This document shows positions 8,259-16,079 of a DNA stretch of 64,000 bases, one piece after another. The notes beneath the pieces were generated by a model. It was not told the DNA's origin. It searched no databases and worked only from the letters and a program-made list of their open reading frames with translations. The translations under genes were made by a program, and so were the position numbers. The DNA is from Streptomyces sp. ADI96-02. Its GTDB lineage: Bacteria; Actinomycetota; Actinomycetes; Streptomycetales; Streptomycetaceae. Every line of letters begins with the position of its first letter. Within the stretch, counting starts at the first letter, position 1. The stretch lies in assembly GCF_003846185.1 (NCBI RefSeq), contig NZ_ML123034.1, positions 1,354,727 to 1,418,726 on the forward strand. Reading direction: 5' to 3'.

Positions 8259-9184
8259 CCACCATGACCACGACAGCCACCACCACGACGGCCACCACCG
8301 TGCTCGACGCCAGCGGCGTCACCATGCGCTTCGGCGGCCTCACCGCCGTACGCAACGTCGACCTCACCGTCAACACCGGCGAGATCGTCGGCCTCATCGG
8401 CCCCAACGGAGCCGGCAAGACCACCTTCTTCAACTGCCTCACCGGCCTCTACGTCCCCACCGAGGGCACCGTCAGCTACAAGGGCGACGTCCTCCCGCCC
8501 AAGCCCCACCTGGTCACCCAGGCGGGCATCGCCCGCACCTTCCAGAACATCCGGCTCTTCGCCAACATGACCGTCCTGGAGAACGTCCTCGTCGGACGCC
8601 ACACCCGGACCAAGGAAGGCCTCTGGTCCGCCCTCCTGCGCCTCCCCGGCTTCCACAAGGCGGAGAACGCCAGCCGCGAACGCGCCATGGAACTCCTGGA
8701 GTTCATCGGACTCCAGGACAAGGCCGACCACCTCGCGCGCAACCTCCCCTACGGAGACCAGCGCAAACTGGAGATCGCCCGCGCACTCGCCAGCGACCCC
8801 GGACTCCTCCTCCTGGACGAGCCCACCGCGGGCATGAACCCCCAGGAGACCCGCGTCACCGAAGAGCTCATCTTCGCGATCCGGGACCAGGGCATCGCCA
8901 TCCTCGTCATCGAGCACGACATGCGGTTCATCTTCAACCTCTGCGACCGCGTCGCCGTACTCGTCCAGGGCGAGAAACTCGTCGAAGGCACCTCCGACGT
9001 CGTCCAGGGCGACGAACGCGTCGTCGCCGCCTACCTCGGCACCCCCTTCGAAGGCGCCCCCGGCGCCGACGAGGTCGCCGAGGTCGAAGCCGCCGAAGCG
9101 GCGACCGCCACCCCGGCGCCCGCCGCACCCCCGGCCGCCACCACACCCGACACCCCCACCACCGACGAGGAGGACACCCGATGA
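8255..9184 (+). CDS. livG: Branched-chain amino-acid ABC transporter ATPase LivG
   Basis: 309 residues. It has Walker A GPNGAGKTTFFN (near residue 50), Walker B LLLLDEPTAGMNP and the switch His in IEHDM. In place of a textbook LSGGQ it has the LivG-type YGDQRKLEIARAL. It hydrolyses ATP on the cytoplasmic face to drive uptake. After about residue 260 comes a low-complexity Ala/Pro/Thr tail absent from E. coli LivG. Start GTG overlaps the livM stop by four bases (GTGA); ATG 8264 is a possible alternative. Confidence 0.93.
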   Translation: MTTMTTTATTTTATTVLDASGVTMRFGGLTAVRNVDLTVNTGEIVGLIGPNGAGKTTFFNCLTGLYVPTEGTVSYKGDVLPPKPHLVTQAGIARTFQNIRLFANMTVLENVLVGRHTRTKEGLWSALLRLPGFHKAENASRERAMELLEFIGLQDKADHLARNLPYGDQRKLEIARALASDPGLLLLDEPTAGMNPQETRVTEELIFAIRDQGIAILVIEHDMRFIFNLCDRVAVLVQGEKLVEGTSDVVQGDERVVAAYLGTPFEGAPGADEVAEVEAAEAATATPAPAAPPAATTPDTPTTDEEDTR

Positions 9185-9897
9185 CCGCCCTGCTCGAAGT
9201 CGAGGAACTCCGCGTCGCCTACGGCAAGATCGAGGCCGTGAAGGGCATCTCCTTCACGGTCGAGGCCGGCCAGGTCGTCACCCTCATCGGCACCAACGGC
9301 GCCGGGAAGACCACCACCCTGCGCACCCTCTCCGGACTGCTCAAGCCACTCGGCGGGCGCGTCCTCTTCGAGGGCAAGCCGCTGGCCAACATCCCCGCCC
9401 ACAAGATCGTCTCCCTGGGCATCGCCCACTCCCCCGAGGGACGCCACATCTTCCCCCGGCTGACGATCACCGAGAACCTCCTCCTCGGCGCCTACCTCCG
9501 CAACGACAAGGCAGGCATCGAGAGGGACGTCCAGCGCGCCTACGACCTCTTCCCCATCCTCGGGGAGCGCAGGAAGCAGGCCGCCGGCACCCTCTCGGGC
9601 GGCGAGCAGCAGATGCTCGCCATGGGACGGGCGCTGATGTCCCAGCCCAAGCTGCTCATGCTCGACGAGCCCTCCATGGGCCTCTCCCCGATCATGATGC
9701 AGAAGATCATGGAGACCATCGTCGAGCTCAAGGCGGCGGGCACCACGATCCTGCTCGTCGAGCAGAACGCCCAGGCCGCCCTGTCCCTCGCGGACCAGGG
9801 CCACGTCATGGAGGTCGGCAAGATCGTCCTCTCCGGCACCGGCCCGGACCTGCTCCACGACGAGTCGGTCCGCAAGGCCTACCTCGGCGAGGACTGA
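9181..9897 (+). CDS. livF: Branched-chain amino-acid ABC transporter ATPase LivF
   Basis: 238 residues, the family's normal length. Walker A GTNGAGKTTTLRTLS, signature LSGGEQQMLAMGRAL, Walker B LLMLDEPSMGLSP and the LVEQNA switch are all intact. It pairs with LivG as the second ATPase. ATG overlaps the livG stop by four bases. The operon ends here at a long perfect hairpin. Confidence 0.95.
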   Translation: MTALLEVEELRVAYGKIEAVKGISFTVEAGQVVTLIGTNGAGKTTTLRTLSGLLKPLGGRVLFEGKPLANIPAHKIVSLGIAHSPEGRHIFPRLTITENLLLGAYLRNDKAGIERDVQRAYDLFPILGERRKQAAGTLSGGEQQMLAMGRALMSQPKLLMLDEPSMGLSPIMMQKIMETIVELKAAGTTILLVEQNAQAALSLADQGHVMEVGKIVLSGTGPDLLHDESVRKAYLGED

Positions 9898-9917
9898 CCC
9901 GCGCCGACCGGCCACGA

Positions 9918-9957
9918 AGGAGGCCCGCACCCCGGACATCCGGGGTGCGGGCCTCCT
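9918..9957. terminator. Bidirectional terminator between livF and the ANTAR regulator
   Basis: An 18-bp perfect stem (9918-9935 with 9940-9957) closed by a 4-base loop, lying between convergent genes. One of the strongest hairpins in the window; it would serve both directions. Confidence 0.85.
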
Positions 9958-10016
9958 CTCGGTACGCGCGCTCTCCGTACGCGCCCGGCGGGCGGCGGGC
10001 GGCTGCCGGGCGGCGG

Positions 10017-10673
10017 CTACTGGGCCGGCTTCTTCTTCTCCTCGGCGTCCGCGATCAGCGCCTCCGCCAACTGCTGCATGGACATCCGGCGGTCCATCGA
10101 CGTCTTCTGGATCCACCGGAACGCGGCCGGCTCGGACAGCCCGTAGTCAGTCTGCAGAATGCTCTTCGCGCGGTCGACCAGCTTCCGGGTCTCCAGCCGC
10201 TGCGAGAGATCGGCGATCTCGCTCTCCAGCGCCTTCAGCTCCGCGAACCGCGACACCGCCATCTCGATGGCCGGCACCACGTCGCTCTTGCTGAACGGCT
10301 TCACCAGGTACGCCATGGCCCCGGCGTCCCGGGCCCGCTCGACGAGGTCGCGCTGCGAGAACGCGGTCAGCATCAGGACCGGGGCGATGGACTCCTCGGC
10401 GATCTTCTCCGCGGCCGAGATGCCGTCGAGGACCGGCATCTTCACATCGAGGATGACCAGGTCCGGCCGGTGCTCCCGGGCCAGTTCCACGGCCTGCTGC
10501 CCGTCGCCCGCCTCACCGACGACGGAGTAGCCCTCCTCCTCCAGCATCTCCTTGAGGTCGAGACGGATCAGGGCCTCGTCCTCGGCGATGACGACGCGGG
10601 TCGTCAGCGGCGGGACGTGCGACTTGTCGTCGTCGACGGCGTCTTCGGGCTGGGGCGACTCGGGGGTGGTCAC
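10017..10673 (-). CDS. ANTAR-domain response regulator (PdtaR-like)
   Basis: 218 residues. An N-terminal CheY-like receiver (RVVIAEDEALIRLDL, phospho-acceptor D76 in LVILDVKMP, T/S in MLTAFS, K in YLVKPFS) is followed by an ANTAR RNA-binding domain with the conserved AKSILQTDYGLSEPAAFRWIQ pattern near residues 170-190. ANTAR proteins bind paired hexaloop hairpins in mRNA and prevent termination. The sensor kinase is not adjacent, as is usual for actinobacterial PdtaR. GTG start follows AAGGAG. A small hairpin (10689-10708) sits in its leader. Confidence 0.92.
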   Translation of the reverse strand: MTTPESPQPEDAVDDDKSHVPPLTTRVVIAEDEALIRLDLKEMLEEEGYSVVGEAGDGQQAVELAREHRPDLVILDVKMPVLDGISAAEKIAEESIAPVLMLTAFSQRDLVERARDAGAMAYLVKPFSKSDVVPAIEMAVSRFAELKALESEIADLSQRLETRKLVDRAKSILQTDYGLSEPAAFRWIQKTSMDRRMSMQQLAEALIADAEEKKKPAQ

Positions 10674-10688
10674 GGGGCTCCTTGTTCC

Positions 10689-10708
10689 GGGGCAGGCACT
10701 GCTGCCCC
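10689..10708. repeat. Inverted repeat in the leader of the ANTAR regulator gene
   Basis: GGGGCAG-N6-CTGCCCC, a perfect 7-bp stem with a 6-base loop, 16 bases upstream of the GTG start. The six-base loop recalls ANTAR target hairpins, but only one stem-loop is present. Confidence 0.4.
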
Positions 10709-10772
10709 TGAGCCTACCCAGCTACGGTATGGTGGTCGTGCAGCGGGTTGAAGTGGACCTTCGATCCTGGGA

Positions 10773-10847
10773 GCCCCGGTAGCCCAATTGGCAGCAGGCA
10801 ATGGATTCAAAACCCATACAGTGTCGGTTCGAGTCCGACTCGGGGCA
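10773..10847 (+). tRNA. tRNA with anticodon CAA (nominally Leu) but class I shape
   Basis: A 75-nt cloverleaf. The acceptor stem is GCCCCGG / TCGGGGC (one G-T pair) with discriminator A10847 and no encoded CCA. The D arm is 10782-10799 with GG in the loop. The anticodon arm 10801-10817 has loop TTCAAAA and an A-C mismatch closing the loop. The variable loop is five bases (10818-10822). The T arm is GTCGG-TTCGAGT-CCGAC. The CAA anticodon reads UUG leucine codons, but bacterial leucine tRNAs normally have a long variable arm and this one does not. It could be a non-canonical or poorly charged tRNA. A hairpin 5 bases after the 3' end may terminate it. Confidence 0.85.
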
Positions 10848-10851
10848 CTCT

Positions 10852-10886
10852 TCCTTCGATTCCAAGGTCACGGAAAAATCGAAGGA
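10852..10886 (+). terminator. Hairpin after the tRNA
   Basis: Perfect 10-bp stem TCCTTCGATT / AATCGAAGGA (10852-10861, 10877-10886) with a 15-base loop. It is a likely terminator of the tRNA transcript, or an attenuator between it and the LAGLIDADG gene. Confidence 0.55.
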
Positions 10887-10911
10887 CTTCACGTGATGGT
10901 GTGATCGGTCT

Positions 10912-10939
10912 GCATTTCCCCTCCCGGGCGCTGAAATGC
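10912..10939. repeat. Inverted repeat just before the HTH-LAGLIDADG gene
   Basis: GCATTTC (10912-10918) and GAAATGC (10933-10939), 14 bases apart, ending 16 bases before the start codon. It may be an autoregulatory operator or an mRNA hairpin that hides the weak ribosome site. Confidence 0.4.
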
Positions 10940-10955
10940 GGCAAGGCTCCCGCGT

Positions 10956-11726
10956 ATGTACGACATCGAAACGCGCGAAAAGGCCCTTGCCCTGCTGGCC
11001 CAGGGCTTCAGTCAGAACGCGGTGAGCAAGCGGACGGGAATCTCGCGCGCCGCCCTTCGTTCCTGGTGCATACGGCTGGAACCGCTCAACCACTCCGCAC
11101 CGTGCCCCCGGTGCGGTGATACGCCCACGACTCCCCAGGACCCCGCCGCGTACGCCTACTTGCTCGGCCTCTACCTCGGCGACGGCTGGATCAGTGCCGC
11201 TCGGCGCGGGGTGTACTTCCTCCGGATCGCCTGCGCCGACGCCTGGCCCGGCCTCATCGACGCCTGCGCCGAGGCGATACTGGCCGTTCGACCGGGCAAC
11301 AAGGTCTTCCGGGTCCAGCGGCCGGGCTGCCAGAACGTCACGAGCTGGAGCAGGCACTGGCCCTGCCTCTTCCCCCAGCACGGCCCCGGCAGGAAGCACG
11401 AACGCGAGATAGCCCTGGAACCGTGGCAGCGGCGGATCGTCGACTCCCATCCCTGGGACTTCGTCCGGGGCCTCATCCACTCCGACGGCTGCCGCGTCAC
11501 CAACTGGACCACGCGCCTGGTGGCCGGCGAACGCAAGCGTTACGAATATCCCCGCTACTGGTTCACCAACGTCTCCGACGACATCCGGCGGCTGTACACC
11601 GACACGCTCGACAGCCTCGGCGTGGAATGGAAGAACTGTGCACGCGCCGGAAAGCCGTACAACGTATCCGTAGCCCGACGGGCATCCGTCGCCCTCATGG
11701 ACGCGCACGTCGGGCCGAAGTACTGA
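10956..11726 (+). CDS. Helix-turn-helix protein with two LAGLIDADG motifs
   Basis: 256 residues. Residues 5-42 form a helix-turn-helix (EKALALLAQGFSQNAVSK then GISRAALRSW), followed by one CPRC pair at 50-53. Two LAGLIDADG-type motifs follow: YLLGLYLGDG (68-77) and FVRGLIHSDG (169-178). Each keeps the acidic residue (D76, D177) that holds catalytic metal in homing endonucleases, and the spacing of about 100 residues is right for a monomeric two-motif fold. It could be a free-standing endonuclease or a DNA-binding relic like WhiA. It lies downstream of the odd tRNA on the same strand and ends six bases from the convergent pyk stop. The ribosome site is weak. I recall similar Streptomyces proteins, not characterised. 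Confidence 0.8.
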   Translation: MYDIETREKALALLAQGFSQNAVSKRTGISRAALRSWCIRLEPLNHSAPCPRCGDTPTTPQDPAAYAYLLGLYLGDGWISAARRGVYFLRIACADAWPGLIDACAEAILAVRPGNKVFRVQRPGCQNVTSWSRHWPCLFPQHGPGRKHEREIALEPWQRRIVDSHPWDFVRGLIHSDGCRVTNWTTRLVAGERKRYEYPRYWFTNVSDDIRRLYTDTLDSLGVEWKNCARAGKPYNVSVARRASVALMDAHVGPKY

Positions 11727-11732
11727 GCGGCC

Positions 11733-13166
11733 CTACTTCGGGCTGTCGTCCTCGCCGATGTGGTGCACGCGCACCAGGTTGGTCGAGCCGGCGACGCCGG
11801 GCGGGGAGCCGGCCGTGATGACGACCACGTCGCCCTTCGCACAGCGGCCGATGCGCAGGAGCTCTTCGTCGACCTGGGCGACCATCGCGTCCGTGGAGTC
11901 CACGTGCGGGCCGAGGAAGGTCTCGACGCCCCAGGTGAGGTTGAGCTGGGCGCGGGTGGCCGCGTCGGGGGTGAAGGCCAGGAGCGGGATGGGTGAGCGG
12001 TAGCGGGAGAGGCGCTTGACCGTGTCGCCGCTCTGGGTGAAGGCGACGAGGAACTTGGCGCCGAGGAAGTCGCCCATCTCGGCCGCGGCGCGGGCGACGG
12101 CGCCGCCCTGGGTGCGGGGTTTGCTGCGTTCGGTGATGGGCGGGAGGCCCTTGGCGAGGAGGTCTTCCTCGGCCGCTTCGACGATCCGGGACATGGTGCG
12201 GACGGTTTCGACGGGGTAGGCGCCGACGCTGGTCTCGCCGGAGAGCATGACGGCGTCGGTGCCGTCGATGATGGCGTTGGCGACGTCGGACGCCTCGGCG
12301 CGGGTGGGGCGGGAGTTGTCGATCATCGAGTCGAGCATCTGGGTGGCGACGATGACGGGTTTGGCGTTGCGCTTGGCGAGTTTGACGGCGCGCTTCTGGA
12401 CGAGGGGGACCTGTTCCAGGGGCATTTCGACGCCGAGGTCGCCGCGGGCGATCATGATGCCGTCGAAGGCGGCGACGATGTCGTCGATGTGTTCGACGGC
12501 CTGGGGTTTTTCGATCTTGGCGATGACGGGGAGGCGGTGGCCCTCCTCGTCCATGATCCGGTGGACGTCGTCGATGTCGCGTCCGGTGCGGACGAAGGAG
12601 AGGGCGATGAGGTCCGCGCCGGTGCGCAGGGCCCAGCGGAGGTCGTCGACGTCCTTCTCGGAGAGGGCGGGGACGGAGACGGCGACTCCGGGGAGGTTGA
12701 GTCCCTTGTGGTCCGAGACGAGGCCGCCCTCGATGACGGTGGTGCGGACGCGGGGGCCGTCGGTCTCGGCGACTTCGAGGGTGACGCGGCCGTCGTCGAC
12801 GAGGATGTGTTCGCCGGGGCTGACGTCGGCGGCGAGGCCGTCGTAGGTGGTGGAGCAGGTGTGGCGGTCGCCTTCGAGGGGTTCGGCGGTGATGGTGAAG
12901 GCGTCTCCGCGTTCAAGGAGTACGGGGCCGTCGCGGAAGCGTCCGAGGCGGATCTTCGGGCCTTGAAGGTCGGCGAGGATGCCGACGCTGCGGCCGGTCT
13001 CCTCGGACGCCTTGCGGACGTGGTGGTAGCGCTCTTCGTGTTCGGCGTGGGTGCCGTGGCTGAGGTTGAAGCGGGCGATGTTCATTCCCGCTTCGACCAG
13101 GGCCTTGATCTGGTCGTATGTGTCGGTTGCCGGTCCCAGGGTACAAACGATTTTCGCTCGGCGCAT
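11733..13166 (-). CDS. pyk: Pyruvate kinase
   Basis: 477 residues, full length. It converts phosphoenolpyruvate and ADP to pyruvate and ATP at the end of glycolysis. Visible family marks are RRAKIVCTLGPAT at the N-terminus, NIARFNLSHG, LADLQGPKIRLG, IAKIEKPQAVEHIDDI (catalytic Lys), MIARGDLGVEMP and the GTDAVMLSGETSVGAYP segment. The gene is alone, convergent with the LAGLIDADG gene with only six bases between stops and no clear hairpin there. A TAGGCT element ends 6 bases before the ATG with no good ribosome site, so the mRNA may be leaderless. Confidence 0.97.
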   Translation of the reverse strand: MRRAKIVCTLGPATDTYDQIKALVEAGMNIARFNLSHGTHAEHEERYHHVRKASEETGRSVGILADLQGPKIRLGRFRDGPVLLERGDAFTITAEPLEGDRHTCSTTYDGLAADVSPGEHILVDDGRVTLEVAETDGPRVRTTVIEGGLVSDHKGLNLPGVAVSVPALSEKDVDDLRWALRTGADLIALSFVRTGRDIDDVHRIMDEEGHRLPVIAKIEKPQAVEHIDDIVAAFDGIMIARGDLGVEMPLEQVPLVQKRAVKLAKRNAKPVIVATQMLDSMIDNSRPTRAEASDVANAIIDGTDAVMLSGETSVGAYPVETVRTMSRIVEAAEEDLLAKGLPPITERSKPRTQGGAVARAAAEMGDFLGAKFLVAFTQSGDTVKRLSRYRSPIPLLAFTPDAATRAQLNLTWGVETFLGPHVDSTDAMVAQVDEELLRIGRCAKGDVVVITAGSPPGVAGSTNLVRVHHIGEDDSPK

Positions 13167-13172
13167 GCTTCG

Positions 13173-13178
13173 AGCCTA
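13173..13178 (-). promoter_or_regulatory. Possible -10 box for a leaderless pyk transcript
   Basis: TAGGCT on the minus strand is placed so that transcription would begin at the A of the pyk ATG at 13166. The matching -35 region is poor, so this rests on the -10 and the lack of a ribosome site. Confidence 0.35.
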
Positions 13179-13287
13179 AACCTTACCTACGGGTAGATAT
13201 TCGGCTCCGCAGGACGCCTCAACCGCCTTTGCGTGAAGGGTTGTTGACAAGTGTTGAATATGGGCGGCGGGGTGCTCGGATGAGCGT

Positions 13288-14010
13288 TCAGCGCAGGGTG
13301 GGCGGCTCCAGCGTGAAGGACGCCTCGACCTGTGCGTCGATGTTCTGGCGTACGGGTTCGAGGTCGACGGGGGCCGCCTCGGTGGCGGCTTCGGCGCCGG
13401 CCGCGTAGGGCGTCGCGTGGGCGGCGAACGCGGAGCGGGTGTGCCGGGGCGCGGCGCCGACGCCGGTGTCGCCGAGTTCGAGCAGGGCGCCGAGGCGGGT
13501 GTCGAGGGCTTCGGCGTATTCGCGGGCGCGCTGGAGGGCTGCGCGGACGGCCTGGCGGCGGGCGTCGGCGTGGACGGGCGAGGTGGGGCGCAGGGACCAC
13601 CAGGGGCCGTCGACGCGGGTGAGGTCCTGGTCGGCGAGGCGGGCGACGAGTTCGCCGAGTGCGGTGAAGTCGTTGAGGGAGACGGTGAGTTGGATGCGGC
13701 CGTGGTAGGCGCGGACGCGTTCGCCGCGGCCGTGCCGGGTGAGTTCGGGGCTGATGGCGAGGGTGCCGGTCTCCAGTTTCTCGATGGCGTCGCCGTAGCT
13801 CCTGATGAGGTCGAGGGCGGCGGTGTTGCGGCGGGTGAGGTCGTCGAGGGCGGTGCGTCGGTCGGTGCCGCGTGCGCTGACGGTGACGGCGATGTGGGCG
13901 ATCTCGGGGTCGACTTCGAGGTGGGCTTCGCCGCGGACGGTGACGTGGGGGGTGGTGGGGGTGCCGTAGGGGTGGTGGTGGGTGGAGGTGGGCGTGGGGG
14001 TTTCGGTCAT
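13288..14010 (-). CDS. SIMPL domain (DUF541) protein
   Basis: 240 residues with the SIMPL fold: VTVRGEAHLEVDPEIAHIAVTV near the start, then LETGTLAISPELTR, AYHGRIQLTVSLND and a C-terminal DARRQAVRAALQRAREYAEAL helix typical of the family (E. coli YggE, mammalian IRAK-binding protein). Most bacterial SIMPL proteins are exported and linked to oxidative stress, but no signal peptide is evident here; the start is His/Pro/Thr-rich. The biochemical role is unknown. The gene is divergent from the phosphodiesterase gene and stands between it and pyk. Confidence 0.85.
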   Translation of the reverse strand: MTETPTPTSTHHHPYGTPTTPHVTVRGEAHLEVDPEIAHIAVTVSARGTDRRTALDDLTRRNTAALDLIRSYGDAIEKLETGTLAISPELTRHGRGERVRAYHGRIQLTVSLNDFTALGELVARLADQDLTRVDGPWWSLRPTSPVHADARRQAVRAALQRAREYAEALDTRLGALLELGDTGVGAAPRHTRSAFAAHATPYAAGAEAATEAAPVDLEPVRQNIDAQVEASFTLEPPTLR

Positions 14011-14136
14011 GTGTTCACTGTGGCATGCGCGGGGCGCGGTGTGCGGTCATCAGATCGAAACCTGCGCGGGGTGTTGCGTGTTGGGGGTTCCGGGCCAGAA
14101 TCTACGCGCGTTGCCCGACTGAACGAGGAGTGCAGG

Positions 14137-15957
14137 ATGCCGTTGAACCGTAGGACGTTTCTGGGCCGGTCGGCTGCGGCCGGTGCGGGTGTGGCGATGG
14201 CGGGCGGGGCGCTCGCGGAGCCGGCCGGCGCGGCGGAGGCGAGGGGGCGCGGTCACGGCGGGGGCCGGCCGGCGAGGCGGTACTCGTTCACGGTGATGGG
14301 CACGACCGATCTGCACGGGAACGTCTTCAACTGGGACTACTTCACGGACCGGGAGTTCGACGACGCGGCCCGCAACGATGTGGGGCTGGCGAAGATCTCG
14401 ACGCTGGTGGAGCAGGTGCGCCGGGAGAAGGGCCGCCGGAACACGCTGCTGATCGACGCGGGCGACACGATCCAGGGCACGCAGTTGTCGTACTACTACG
14501 CGAAGGTCGATCCGATCACGGCGCGGCGCGGTCCGGTGCATCCGATGGCGCAGGCGATGAACGCGATCGGCTATGACGCGGCGGCGCTGGGGAATCACGA
14601 GTTCAACTACGGGATTCCGGTGCTGCGGAAGTTCGAGGAGCAGTGCGACTTCCCGTTGCTGGGTGCGAACGCGCTGGACGCGAAGACGTTGCGGCCGGCG
14701 TTCGCGCCGTATGTGATGAAGCGGTTGCGTACGCCGTGCGGGCGTGATGTGCGGGTGGCGGTGCTGGGGCTGACGAATCCCGGGATCGCTATCTGGGACA
14801 AGGCGAACGTGGGCGGGCGGATGGTGTTCCCGGGGCTGGAGGAGCAGGCGGCGAAGTGGGTGCCGAGGCTGCGGTCGATGGGCGCGGATGTGGTGGTCGT
14901 GTCGGCGCATTCGGGTTCGTCGGGGACGTCGTCGTACGGGGACCGGTTGCCGTACGTGGAGAACGCGGCGGGGCTGGTGGCCGAGCAGGTGCCGGGGATC
15001 GACGCGATTCTGGTGGGGCACGCGCATGTGGAGATCGCCGAGCACTTCGTGACGAACAGGGCGACGGGGAAGCGGGTGGTTCTCTCGGAGCCGGCGAAGT
15101 GGGGGCAGCGGCTGACGTTGTTCGACTTCGATCTGGTCTGGGAGAAGGGCCGTTGGGCGGTCGAGAGGGCCGGTTCGCGGGTGCTGAACTCGAACACGGT
15201 GGCCGAGGACCGGAAGGTGACGTCGCTGTTGCGGGACGAGCACCGGAAGGTGGTGGCCTATGTGAACCAGGTCATCGGTACGTCGGTGGCGGCGATGTCG
15301 ACGGCGGACGCGCCGTGGAAGGACGAGCCGATCATCGATCTGATCAACCACGTGCAGGCGGAGACGGTGCGGGCGGCGCTGGTGGGTGGGGAGTACGCGG
15401 CGTTGCCGGTGCTGTCGCAGGCGTCGTGCTTCTCGCGCGCGGCGGGGATTCCGGCGGGTGACGTGACGATCCGGGACGCGGCGGGGCTGTATCCGTTCGA
15501 GAACACGCTGGAGGCGCGGCTGCTCACGGGTGGGCAGTTGAAGGAGTACCTGGAGTATTCGGCGCGGTACTACGTGCGTACGCCCGCGGGTGGTCCGGTG
15601 GACACGGCGAAGTTGACGAACGCGGACGGGATTCCGGACTACAACTACGACGCGGTGTCGGGGGTGGCGTATGAGATCGATGTCGCGCGGCCGGTGGGTT
15701 CGCGGATCGTGGGGCTGTCCTTCGAGGGGAGGGCGGTCGATCCGGCGGCGCGGTTCGTGTTGGCGGTGAACAACTACCGGGCGAGCGGCGGGGGCGATTT
15801 CCCGCATGTGCCGGGTGCGAAGCAGGTGTGGGCGGATTCGGACGAGATCCGGAACACGATCGTCTCGTGGGTGCGGGCGAGGGGTTCGGTGGATCCGGCG
15901 GCGTTCGCGTCGGTGGGGTGGCGGCTGACGCGGGACGGTGTGCCGGTGTTCCCGTAG
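14137..15957 (+). CDS. Tat-exported 5'-nucleotidase / 2',3'-cyclic nucleotide phosphodiesterase
   Basis: 606 residues from ATG 14137, chosen for the ribosome site GAGGAG and because a twin-arginine signal (NRRTFLGRSAAAG) begins three residues later; a 240-codon in-frame extension to 13417 covers the SIMPL gene and is rejected. The metallophosphatase domain has GTTDLHGN, DAGDTIQG, LGNHEFNYG, SAHSG and VGHAHVEI for a two-metal centre. The C-terminal substrate domain contains LYPFENTLEARLLTGGQLKEYLE and NNYRASGGGDFP. This is the UshA/CpdB family, which releases nucleosides and phosphate outside the cell. A bidirectional terminator follows. Confidence 0.92.
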   Translation: MPLNRRTFLGRSAAAGAGVAMAGGALAEPAGAAEARGRGHGGGRPARRYSFTVMGTTDLHGNVFNWDYFTDREFDDAARNDVGLAKISTLVEQVRREKGRRNTLLIDAGDTIQGTQLSYYYAKVDPITARRGPVHPMAQAMNAIGYDAAALGNHEFNYGIPVLRKFEEQCDFPLLGANALDAKTLRPAFAPYVMKRLRTPCGRDVRVAVLGLTNPGIAIWDKANVGGRMVFPGLEEQAAKWVPRLRSMGADVVVVSAHSGSSGTSSYGDRLPYVENAAGLVAEQVPGIDAILVGHAHVEIAEHFVTNRATGKRVVLSEPAKWGQRLTLFDFDLVWEKGRWAVERAGSRVLNSNTVAEDRKVTSLLRDEHRKVVAYVNQVIGTSVAAMSTADAPWKDEPIIDLINHVQAETVRAALVGGEYAALPVLSQASCFSRAAGIPAGDVTIRDAAGLYPFENTLEARLLTGGQLKEYLEYSARYYVRTPAGGPVDTAKLTNADGIPDYNYDAVSGVAYEIDVARPVGSRIVGLSFEGRAVDPAARFVLAVNNYRASGGGDFPHVPGAKQVWADSDEIRNTIVSWVRARGSVDPAAFASVGWRLTRDGVPVFP

Positions 15958-16001
15958 GTCCTGCCGGCCCGTCCTCGGGTGTGTCGGTCCGGTGTGGGCG
16001 G

Positions 16002-16033
16002 CCCGGGTCTCCGTCGGCCCGGGTCTCCGTCGG
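16002..16033 (+). repeat. Two tandem copies of a 16-bp unit
   Basis: CCCGGGTCTCCGTCGG occurs at 16002-16017 and again at 16018-16033, just upstream of and overlapping the terminator stem. Confidence 0.8.
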
Positions 16034-16050
16034 TGCGGAGTCCCGGGCCG
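16015..16050. terminator. Bidirectional terminator, nucleotidase vs N-hydroxylase genes
   Basis: A 15-bp stem (16015-16029 with 16036-16050) with one mismatch and a 6-base loop lies between the convergent stops. Confidence 0.75.
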
Positions 16051-16079
16051 TTCGGCGTTTCCGGGGCCGGTGGGGCGGG

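Noticed and set aside
10773..11726. Integrated element using the tRNA as attachment site
   Set aside because: No integrase, no repeat of the tRNA 3' end downstream and only one accessory gene before pyk.
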